Shown: piece by piece, positions 7,848 to 14,083 of the stretch
How positions within the stretch are numbered: position 1 is the first letter of the stretch
How the letters are laid out: every line of letters starts with the position of its first letter
Origin: Candidatus Brocadiia bacterium
Lineage (GTDB): Bacteria; Planctomycetota; PUPC01; DSUN01
DNA length: 19,568 nucleotides
Reading direction: 5' to 3'
NCBI GenBank assembly: GCA_016782825.1
Contig: JADHXT010000019.1
Coordinates: 1 to 19,568 of the forward strand
The notes under the pieces: model-generated
What the model saw: only the letters and a program-made list of their open reading frames with translations
Told to the model about the DNA's origin: nothing
Databases searched by the model: none
Translations under genes and position numbers: made by a program

Positions 7848-8075
7848 TCACACCTCGCCGGCCATTTTCAGGATCCGGCATGCGACGGTCGGCGCGATCC
7901 GGTACCGCTCCACGGCGAGGCGCTCCAGCACATCGGACACGCAGTCGAGCAGCCCCTTCTCCTTGGCAGCCACCAGGATCCTGCCTGTACCAACGACGGG
8001 AACGTCCGCGGCCGACGCATAGCGCCGTCCCTTCTTCTCATCCATCAGCAGAGGGACCTCTTCTTTCGTGCTCAT
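7848..8075 (-). pseudogene. C-terminal remnant of a DUF3368 PIN-domain (VapC-like) protein
   Basis: The 75-codon frame contains the C-terminal half of a DUF3368 protein: LLMDEKKGRRYA, then VPVVGTGRILVAAKEKGLL, then an amphipathic stretch ending RILKMAGEV. Full-length members are about 150-170 aa and belong to the PIN superfamily of metal-dependent RNases, often the toxin of a pair with a UPF0175 antitoxin. The N-terminal half with the first acidic active-site residues is missing, and no antitoxin gene is nearby. The 5' boundary coincides with a short TTCGTG repeat, and the first dozen codons appear to be repeat-derived. It is probably an inactive relic. The family call is by pattern recognition. 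Confidence 0.65.
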
Positions 8076-8128
8076 TCGTGTCTATTCGTGGCTAAGGTCT
8101 CTCTTCTCTTCTCCGTGTCTTCGCGGGG
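8061..8128. repeat. Short tandem TTCGTG units plus a CT-rich tract (candidate dispersed intergenic repeat)
   Basis: Three 10-base units, TTCTTTCGTG, CTCATTCGTG and TCTATTCGTG (8061-8090), share the TTCGTG end. A CT-rich stretch follows, ending CTCCGTGTCTTCGCGGGG. The left part supplies the first codons of the PIN remnant. The right part supplies the last codons and stop of the nitrilase gene (tail AKTRRREERP). I recall similar sequence as scattered intergenic repeats in several environmental bacteria, but only one copy is in this window. Confidence 0.5.
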
Positions 8129-9501
8129 TCGGCGCCCTCGGCGAGGCCGCCGTAGGTGCGGGGCATGCGGTCCCGGGGGCCGATGGAGCGCCAATGGCCC
8201 ACCCACGGCAGACACTCGCGCGCGGCGAGGTCCACCTCGGCCCACACGATGCCCTCGCGCCCCTTGCTGGCCGCCAGGATGCGCCCCATTGGATCGATGA
8301 CCATGCTGCTGCCGCTGTAGACCGAGGCCACGATGCACAGGCCGTTGTCGCGGGCGCGGACGCGGAAGGTGGTCTCGCCGTCCACGCGGCCGCCTTCGTC
8401 GGGCAGGGTGTTGCCCCACGTGGGGGCGAAGAGCACCTCGGCACCGCGCAGCGCGAACAGACGCTCGGGCTCGGAGAAGAACCAGTCGTAGCAGATCTGG
8501 ATGGCCACGGTGCCGAAGTCGGTGCGGAACACGGGATACTCGTGCCCGGGCGTGATGCCCTTCTTCCACTCCTCGCGGGGCAGGTGCACCTTGCGGTACT
8601 TGCCGGCCAGACGGCCCTCGCGGTCGAGGAGCACGGCGGTGTTGTAGATGGCGTCGCCGTCGCGCTCGGCGAGGCCGGCCACCACGTAAAGCTTGTTGCG
8701 GCGTGCGGCGGCGCCCAGGCGCTCGGTGTCGGGGCCGGGGATGGGGCGGGCGTCGTCGGCCGCGGTCTGGCGGGTGCCGACGGAGGTGATGGCCTCGCAC
8801 AGGCACACGGCGTCAAGGCCGAGCTTGCCAGCGGCGTCGATCTGCTGGCACCACAGGTCGAGGTTCTTCTCGCGGGTGCTGTTTGTCGGCCTGAGGAACA
8901 CGGAACCGAGCTTCACCTTACGCGGCTTGGGCATGGCGGCCGGCCGCAAGCTCGCCCGCTGCCACAGCACGCTGCCGCCCTGGGGCCACTTGACCTCGAG
9001 CGACAGCCGCGCGCCGTCGGCCTCCTTCGGGGCGACGAGCACGTCGCGAAACGTCATGGCGCCCTTCTCGGCCCCCGGCCCCCGCACGTACATGCCCGCA
9101 GGATGCACCAGCTTGCCCCCGCGGGTCCAACTGACCCGCACGAGCACGGAGCGGTGAACCGATGGCACGCCCTCGACGGCGCACGCCACCTCGACGGCGT
9201 AGGCCGAGCCGCCGCGGATGCCCCCCACGTCCTGCGCCACGCCGCCCACGGCATAGGGCCGGCCCGACGCCTCGAACAGCAGCCCGCCGTCCGTGGCCCG
9301 TGCCGCGCACGCCGCCGCGGCCACCTCGGGCGCCCACGTCGTCCAGTGCTCGGCAAACGGGGCATCGCCTTTGCGGGCGAAGGTGGGGTTCCGCACCAGA
9401 TTCTGCTCCTGGCTCATGGCCACTGCTCCACAAAGGGCCACCACGGCCGCCAGCGCCGCGCTCCTTATGACCCGTGACACGTTGGGAACGCGATGGGGCA
9501 T
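8092..9501 (-). CDS. Secreted carbon-nitrogen hydrolase (nitrilase superfamily) with N-terminal beta-sandwich module
   Basis: A 469-residue protein. A signal peptide lies at about 1-30 (core SAALAAVVALCGAVA). Residues 33-188 begin NLVRNPTF and resemble a carbohydrate-binding jelly-roll (CBM4/9-like). The nitrilase domain spans about 195-445. The full catalytic triad is present: Glu236 in LCEAIT, Lys304 in KYRKVHLP and Cys337 in IQICYDW. The superfamily hydrolyses C-N bonds in amides, N-carbamoyl compounds or nitriles; most members are cytoplasmic, so export with a binding module is notable. The ATG overlaps the GH32 stop codon by one base (TAATG), so translation is probably coupled. The C-terminal tail AKTRRREERP comes from the adjoining repeat and is not part of the family fold. 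Substrate unknown. Confidence 0.9.
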   Translation of the reverse strand: MPHRVPNVSRVIRSAALAAVVALCGAVAMSQEQNLVRNPTFARKGDAPFAEHWTTWAPEVAAAACAARATDGGLLFEASGRPYAVGGVAQDVGGIRGGSAYAVEVACAVEGVPSVHRSVLVRVSWTRGGKLVHPAGMYVRGPGAEKGAMTFRDVLVAPKEADGARLSLEVKWPQGGSVLWQRASLRPAAMPKPRKVKLGSVFLRPTNSTREKNLDLWCQQIDAAGKLGLDAVCLCEAITSVGTRQTAADDARPIPGPDTERLGAAARRNKLYVVAGLAERDGDAIYNTAVLLDREGRLAGKYRKVHLPREEWKKGITPGHEYPVFRTDFGTVAIQICYDWFFSEPERLFALRGAEVLFAPTWGNTLPDEGGRVDGETTFRVRARDNGLCIVASVYSGSSMVIDPMGRILAASKGREGIVWAEVDLAARECLPWVGHWRSIGPRDRMPRTYGGLAEGADPAKTRRREERP

Positions 9502-11633
9502 TACTTCTGCCAGGCCGACTTGAGTTCGTGGACGACCAGCCGCGCGGCCGTCGCCGTGCCGCCCCTGGCAAAGGCCGCGATGCCGCGGCTGCCGTCCGGC
9601 GGGATGACGCCGATGGGCATGTACGCGCGGCCCTGGTTGCCGAAGATTTCGACGGACGTGCGGTCCACCAGGATCTCGAGGCGGATGTTCCCATCCGCGA
9701 GCTTCAGCGGCGCGCGCCGGCCGCGGCACTCGAGCTCCTGCTTCTTGGCGTCGTAGACCACGGCGGTGCCGCGGAGGTTGAAGCCCACCTGTGCCGCGTC
9801 GCCCGGAGCGATCTCCGCCACGATGTGGAACAGGTTGCCCTGGGCATCCTTCAGCGGGTTGTCGCCGCCGTCCTCGAGCGCCACTTTCTGCCAAGCGTGC
9901 TTCTTCCTGTGCAGGAGCGCGATCTCCCGCACCGGCTCGGCGAACATGCGGATGCCTTCGTCGGTGGTCCGCAGGGTGAGCTCGACAGGGAAGTCCATCA
10001 TCTGGTTGAACGGCATGGTGGGATGGCCCACGCGGCCCCAAGCGATCTGGATGCGGCGGCCGTCCTCGGGCGGCACGTCGGTGAAGGTCTGCGAGGCGTA
10101 GAAGCAGTTGCCCAGGTTGAAGCGGATCTTCGGCCCGTCCGGGGTGAAGGCCTTGCCGTCGAAGGAGCCTGTGGCGTAGGCGCCGTCGGCGCCGTAGACC
10201 ACCCACTTGGTGTTCTTCTTGTCGCCGTCCACGGGCAGCTCGAAGATCTCGGGACACTCGAAGTAGCCGTCGATGCGGCTCTCGTAAGTCCATTTCTTGA
10301 GGTCGGGCGAGGTGTAGAAGGCAACGCCCTTCGACTTCTGCCGCTCGTCGAACACGGCCATGACCCAGTGCTTTCCGGGCGCGTACCAGATGATCTTGGG
10401 GTCGCGGCCGCCGTGCTTCACCACGGGGTTGCCCTCGTAGTCGGTGAAGGTGTGGCCTCGGTCATTGGAGTAGGCGATGGCCTCGCCGCGGCCGGTGCTG
10501 GTGTAGGCGGCCACGATCACCTTCTCGTCGCCAGTCTGCCAGCCGCCCGTGTTGTTCCAGTCCACGGCGGCGCTGCCGCTGAACACCCAGTCGCCGTGGC
10601 GGAACGGGTAGATGGCGATGGGCAGCTCGGTCCAGTGTACCAGGTCTTTGCTCACGGCGTGGCCCCAGTGCATGTTGCCCCACTTCCAGCCGTAGGGGTT
10701 GTGCTGGTAGTAGAGGTGCCATTCGCCCTTGTAGAAGACCATGCCGTTGGGATCGTTGTTCCAGCCGCGGCGGGAGGAGAAGTGGAACTGCGGGCGGTGC
10801 TTCTCCTTGTAGAGGCCGGCCGCGTCGGGCACGTCGTCGTCCTGGGTGATGGCGGCGAGGCCCTTGGACCCCTCGCGGATGCGGCCCACCTCGAGCGTGG
10901 CCGTCTTGCCCTTGTAAGGCTCCATGTCGAGGAACACCCAGAAGCTCGGCTCGGCGTCGGCCAGCTCGATGTCGAAGTCGTCCACGATCTTTTCACCCAC
11001 GGTGACCTTCATGCGCACGCGCTTGGCGCCGTTCTTGACGGGCAGGTGGAGGTAGCGCTTGGTCATGAGCACCTCGCGGCTGGCGGGGCCGCGGACGGCC
11101 ATGCGCTTCTTGTCGCTCTGCGCGATCTGGTCCACGTTGATGTGTCCCCAGCCACCCGTGCCCTTGTCCACGATCTGGATGACGGCCTGCTTGCCGGCCA
11201 GTTCCTTCACGTCCCACGACATCCAGTCGAGTTCCTCGCTGCCGCCGGAGCGTGTGTTGGGGCCGCGGGCGGTGCGGACGGCCTTGCCGGCCACCAGCAG
11301 GTCCACGTGGGTGCCGGCGTGTCCGCCGCCACCGATGAGGAAGTTGATGAAGGGCCGCTCGATGGCAAACGGCGGCGAGGTGAGGGTGCCGGTGGTGCCG
11401 TCGCCCTTGTGGAAGGTGTTCACCAGCCCCTTGCCCTCGAAGCCGCTCACGTGCATCTGCCCAGGCAGCGTGCCGCGGGCGGGGCCGGGGCCGAAGGCCT
11501 CGCCGGTGACCTTCCAGTCGCCGTAGTCCTTGGCCTCGAAGTCGGCGATGAGGATGTCCTCGGCCGCGAGGGCCAATGGCCAGGCGAGCAGCGCGAACAC
11601 GAGCGTGATGGCGGCGAACAGGCGTTGGCTCAT
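9501..11633 (-). CDS. Secreted glycoside hydrolase family 32 fructan hydrolase (levanase/inulinase/invertase-like)
   Basis: A 710-residue protein with a signal peptide (1-23, core AAITLVFALLAWPLALA). Residues 26-175 form a lectin-like beta-sandwich beginning LIADFEAKDYGDWKV. Residues 185-262 resemble the DUF4980-type module seen before some GH32 domains. The GH32 five-blade propeller begins at about 280 and the C-terminal beta-sandwich at about 560. Catalytic residues are visible: nucleophile Asp294 in WNNDPNG, transition-state Asp411 in RDP, and acid/base Glu459 in ECP. GH32 enzymes release fructose from levan, inulin or sucrose; which one cannot be told. The ATG follows GAGGA at a suitable distance. 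The gene heads a coupled pair with the secreted nitrilase and is divergent from the HTH/zinc-ribbon gene. Confidence 0.95.
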   Translation of the reverse strand: MSQRLFAAITLVFALLAWPLALAAEDILIADFEAKDYGDWKVTGEAFGPGPARGTLPGQMHVSGFEGKGLVNTFHKGDGTTGTLTSPPFAIERPFINFLIGGGGHAGTHVDLLVAGKAVRTARGPNTRSGGSEELDWMSWDVKELAGKQAVIQIVDKGTGGWGHINVDQIAQSDKKRMAVRGPASREVLMTKRYLHLPVKNGAKRVRMKVTVGEKIVDDFDIELADAEPSFWVFLDMEPYKGKTATLEVGRIREGSKGLAAITQDDDVPDAAGLYKEKHRPQFHFSSRRGWNNDPNGMVFYKGEWHLYYQHNPYGWKWGNMHWGHAVSKDLVHWTELPIAIYPFRHGDWVFSGSAAVDWNNTGGWQTGDEKVIVAAYTSTGRGEAIAYSNDRGHTFTDYEGNPVVKHGGRDPKIIWYAPGKHWVMAVFDERQKSKGVAFYTSPDLKKWTYESRIDGYFECPEIFELPVDGDKKNTKWVVYGADGAYATGSFDGKAFTPDGPKIRFNLGNCFYASQTFTDVPPEDGRRIQIAWGRVGHPTMPFNQMMDFPVELTLRTTDEGIRMFAEPVREIALLHRKKHAWQKVALEDGGDNPLKDAQGNLFHIVAEIAPGDAAQVGFNLRGTAVVYDAKKQELECRGRRAPLKLADGNIRLEILVDRTSVEIFGNQGRAYMPIGVIPPDGSRGIAAFARGGTATAARLVVHELKSAWQK

Positions 11634-11698
11634 CTCGATACGTCCTCAGGTTGGGATGCGGCGATACTGTTGGCCTCTATGGGTAGCGCATCGGGGCA

Positions 11699-11712
11699 GC
11701 GCTGTCCAGCGC
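11699..11712. promoter_or_regulatory. Inverted repeat GCGCTG-TC-CAGCGC upstream of the GH32 gene
   Basis: Perfect 6-base arms with a 2-base centre lie 66 bases upstream of the GH32 ATG, in the 172-base divergent region shared with the HTH gene. It could be an operator. Its GC-rich composition makes chance occurrence quite possible. Confidence 0.25.
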
Positions 11713-11729
11713 GGTGGCCCGCTTTTCTC

Positions 11730-11756
11730 TTGACAATGCCGAGAGCTTGTGATAGT
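11730..11756 (+). promoter_or_regulatory. Likely promoter of the HTH/zinc-ribbon gene
   Basis: A consensus -35 TTGACA (11730-11735) stands out in the GC-rich context. The best -10 is GATAGT (11751-11756) with an extended TG at 11748-11749 but a short 15-base spacer; TAGTAC at the ideal 17-base spacing is a weaker match. The start codon lies about 50 bases downstream. Confidence 0.4.
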
Positions 11757-11805
11757 ACTTGATAGACACAGCCTGCCCATCCCCTTTCGTCTGCGAGCGC
11801 AACGA

Positions 11806-12246
11806 ATGAAGAAAGCCGACGATGCCGCGTCCGCCAGCAAGCGCTGGTACTCCGTCCCCGAGGCCGCCGAGTATCTGGGCGTGAGCGTGCCCACCCTCTT
11901 CCGCTGGATGAAGGACGGCCAGCTATCCTTCTACAAGGTCGGCGGCTCCACACGCTTTACCGAGGAGGGCCTTGACGCGGTGATCGAGAAGACCACCGGT
12001 TCCAAGGAGGCTGAGGCCGCCGCAGGACGGTGCGCGGCGTGCGGACACTGCGTGCTGGTCGAGGGACGGCTCCAGGGCACGGGGCGGCTCTACTTCCACC
12101 CCGAGAAAACGAAGTTCTGGACGTTCCAGGAATCGATGGTGCCCATCCGTGCCCGCGTGTGCACGGCCTGCGGCTACATCCAGACCCACGCCGACACCAC
12201 CAAGCTCAGCCGCCTGCTGCCCGAGGACGACGGCGAGGAAGGCTAG
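11806..12246 (+). CDS. Excisionase-type HTH protein with C-terminal zinc-ribbon-like region
   Basis: A 146-residue protein. Residues 13-62 are an HTH_17/MerR-like DNA-binding helix-turn-helix of the excisionase type (YSVPEAAEYLGVSVPTLFRW, then KVGGSTRFTEEGLD). Residues 75-130 carry two Cys-x2-Cys knuckles (Cys76/Cys79 and Cys119/Cys122, with His81 and Cys82 nearby), which should form one zinc ribbon. It probably acts as a DNA-binding regulator; no integrase or other mobile-element gene is present, so a role in excision is unlikely. The ATG at 11806 is chosen because the earlier in-frame GTG (11749) lies inside the promoter; there is no clear ribosome site, which is unusual here. It is divergent from the GH32 gene, a common position for a local regulator. 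Confidence 0.82.
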   Translation: MKKADDAASASKRWYSVPEAAEYLGVSVPTLFRWMKDGQLSFYKVGGSTRFTEEGLDAVIEKTTGSKEAEAAAGRCAACGHCVLVEGRLQGTGRLYFHPEKTKFWTFQESMVPIRARVCTACGYIQTHADTTKLSRLLPEDDGEEG

Positions 12247-12312
12247 GCTGGGCGTGGCACCCGTGCGGAGAGCGGGACCGGGTGTTCGGTGATGGGTGGT
12301 GGGCGGCGGAGG

Positions 12313-12337
12313 GCGGGCACAGGGACCCACCCCTACA
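12313..12337. repeat. Candidate dispersed intergenic repeat in the 141-base gap before the sulfatase stop
   Basis: The core GGGCACAGGGACCCACCCCT lies in a non-coding gap between convergent genes. I recall similar motifs as multi-copy intergenic elements in planctomycete-type genomes, but there is no second copy here. A small GC stem (GCGCG 12342-12346, CGCGC 12354-12358) follows; without a T-run it is only a weak terminator candidate. Confidence 0.3.
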
Positions 12338-12387
12338 AGAGGCGCGAGGCTTGCGCGCGGGGTTCCTCACTGCTCGCTTCCTTTGTT

Positions 12388-13914
12388 CTACAACTGCTTC
12401 GCCGTCGGCTCTGCGGGCCACTTGGGGATGCCCTTCCCGCTGGCCGCCTGCTTGCGGTAGAGCGCCCGGAAGGGATTCTCCTTGGGCACGGGGGCGTCCT
12501 CGTTCACCATCGCGGGCAGCACCTCGGCCCACCATTGGTCGTAGGCCTTCCGCATGGCGGCGACCACGTCGGGGTGCTTGGCAATGACGTTGGTCTTCTC
12601 GCCGGGGTCGTTGGTGATGTCGTACAGCTCACGGTTGTTCACGAGGCGATAGCGCTGCGAGCGCACAGAGCAGGCGCGGAACTTGCTCTGCGCGGCTTGC
12701 CCCTTGCCCCAGCGGCCCACGTGTGTGAAGAGGGTGCGGTCGGGCCACTCGGCCTTGGGGTCCCTGAGCAGCGGCACGAGGCTGCGGCCGTCGAGCTTCA
12801 CGCCTGCCGGCAGCTTGCCGCCGCACAGCTCGGCGAGGGTGGGGAAGATGTCCACGTGCGCCGCCAGCGCGCCCACGTCCACGCCCTCGGGCGTGCGGCC
12901 CTTCCATCGGAAGAAGCCGGGCACCCGCGTGCCGCCCTCGTAGGGCGAGCCCTTCTTGCCGCGCATCCCGGCATTGTAGAGCGCCTTCACCTTCGGCGCC
13001 GGCTCGGGCGCGGCCTTGCCCTTTCGACGTCGCCTGCCCCCGCGGGGGCCGGCCTGGGCGCTGCCGTTGTCGGTCATGAAGATCACCAGGGTCTTCTCGG
13101 CGAGTCCCCAGGCATCGAGCTTCTCGAGCAGGAGGCCCACGTTGTTATCGATGTTGGTGATCATGCCGTAGAAGGCGGCGGCGGCGGGGTCGAGGCCCGC
13201 GTCCACGTAGGGCTTGGAGTACGACTGCGGACACACCAGCGGCCCGTGGGGCGCGTTGGTGGTGATGTAGGCGAAGAAGGGGCGGTCTTTGCTCTGCTTG
13301 ATCCAGCGGAGGGCCTGGGTGAAGAAGATGTCGGTGCAGTAGCCCTGGGTCTTCACAAACGAGCCGTTGTGGCGGATGGCGGGGTCGAAATACTTGTTGC
13401 CTGGCGCGTCGCCGCAACTGCCGGGATAGCTCTGGCCGATGCCGCCGGCGCCGTGGATGAACACCTCGTCGAAGCCGCGGTTCTGAGGCTGGTAAGGCTC
13501 CTGGTCGCCGAGGTGCCACTTGCCGAAAATGCCGGTGGTGTAGCCGGCCTGCTTGAGCATCTGAGCGAGCGTGGTGCCCTTAAGGCCGAGGCGCTCGCGC
13601 TCGTGGATGGTGTGGGTGACGCCGTTGCGGAACTCGTGCCGGCCCGTCATCAGGCTCGCGCGGGTGGGCGCGCACGTGGGGCTCACGTGAAACGCCGTGA
13701 ACCGCACGCTCTGCGCGTGGAGCGCGTCCAGGTGGGGCGTTCTGATGATGGGGTTGCCGTGGCAGGCCAGCTCGCCGTAGCCTTGGTCGTCGGTGATGAC
13801 GAGCACCACGTTGGGATGGGGCCAGGCGTCGTCGGCCGCCCGTGCCTTCATGGCCATGCCCAGCGCCACGCTGGCGCCGGCGGCGCGGAACAGGTCGCGT
13901 CGGTTCAGTTGCAT
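12388..13914 (-). CDS. Tat-exported type I sulfatase (arylsulfatase A-like)
   Basis: A 508-residue protein. The N-terminal NRRDLFRAAGASVALGMAM is a twin-arginine signal ending near ARA (26), so it is exported folded. The sulfatase signature is CAPTRASLMTGR, in which Cys81 would be converted to formylglycine. Metal and sulfate ligands are seen at Asp42-Asp43 (TDDQGYG), Lys132/His134 (GKWHLG) and Asp282-Asn283 (TDNG). It removes sulfate esters from carbohydrates or aryl compounds; the substrate is unknown. Position 4 of the signature is Thr rather than the common Ser, a recurrent natural variant. A basic, Ala/Pro-rich insert sits at about 288-310. No formylglycine-generating enzyme is in the window, so maturation must be supplied elsewhere. 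The ATG follows GAGGAG with a 7-base gap. Divergent from glpD. Confidence 0.94.
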   Translation of the reverse strand: MQLNRRDLFRAAGASVALGMAMKARAADDAWPHPNVVLVITDDQGYGELACHGNPIIRTPHLDALHAQSVRFTAFHVSPTCAPTRASLMTGRHEFRNGVTHTIHERERLGLKGTTLAQMLKQAGYTTGIFGKWHLGDQEPYQPQNRGFDEVFIHGAGGIGQSYPGSCGDAPGNKYFDPAIRHNGSFVKTQGYCTDIFFTQALRWIKQSKDRPFFAYITTNAPHGPLVCPQSYSKPYVDAGLDPAAAAFYGMITNIDNNVGLLLEKLDAWGLAEKTLVIFMTDNGSAQAGPRGGRRRRKGKAAPEPAPKVKALYNAGMRGKKGSPYEGGTRVPGFFRWKGRTPEGVDVGALAAHVDIFPTLAELCGGKLPAGVKLDGRSLVPLLRDPKAEWPDRTLFTHVGRWGKGQAAQSKFRACSVRSQRYRLVNNRELYDITNDPGEKTNVIAKHPDVVAAMRKAYDQWWAEVLPAMVNEDAPVPKENPFRALYRKQAASGKGIPKWPAEPTAKQL

Positions 13915-13964
13915 CAATGTACTCCTCGGTGGCCCAGATCGCAGGAAAGGCTCCCCCGCTCTCG

Positions 13965-13992
13965 ATCCTACCGTCGTCAGCCGGTGTGTCAA
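13965..13992 (-). promoter_or_regulatory. Promoter of the sulfatase gene
   Basis: On the minus strand: consensus TTGACA (13992-13987), a 16-base spacer and TAGGAT (13970-13965), about 50 bases before the ATG. It sits back to back with the glpD promoter in a 169-base control region. Confidence 0.55.
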
Positions 13993-14011
13993 GGCCGACT
14001 GCGCACCGCGG

Positions 14012-14040
14012 TGGACAAGACCGCACCGAGTTGGCATAAT
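14012..14040 (+). promoter_or_regulatory. Promoter of glpD
   Basis: TGGACA (14012-14017), a 17-base spacer and CATAAT (14035-14040), with an extended -10 TGG (14032-14034). The start codon is 44 bases downstream of the -10. Only 19 bases separate its -35 from that of the divergent sulfatase promoter, so a regulator bound between them could affect both. Confidence 0.6.
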
Positions 14041-14083
14041 CGTGAGGCTTCAACTGGCCACCCATACCCAAGCCCGAGAAACG

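Noticed and set aside
4474..8022. 1182-codon open frame on the plus strand opposite purL and purQ
   Set aside because: It is antisense to two genes with clear catalytic motifs. Its translation is Val/Gly/His/Ala-rich without any recognisable domain, as expected from high third-position GC.
7848..8075. A functional VapC-like toxin
   Set aside because: The N-terminal half with key acidic residues is absent and no antitoxin gene is adjacent.
9474..11762. 762-codon plus-strand frame opposite the GH32 gene
   Set aside because: Shadow of a gene with all GH32 catalytic residues; the composition is the same His/Val/Ala/Gly bias and no domain is visible.
11806..12246. The HTH protein as an excisionase of an integrated element
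   Set aside because: No integrase, attachment repeats or phage genes are present, and the C-terminal zinc-ribbon-like part is not found in small excisionases.
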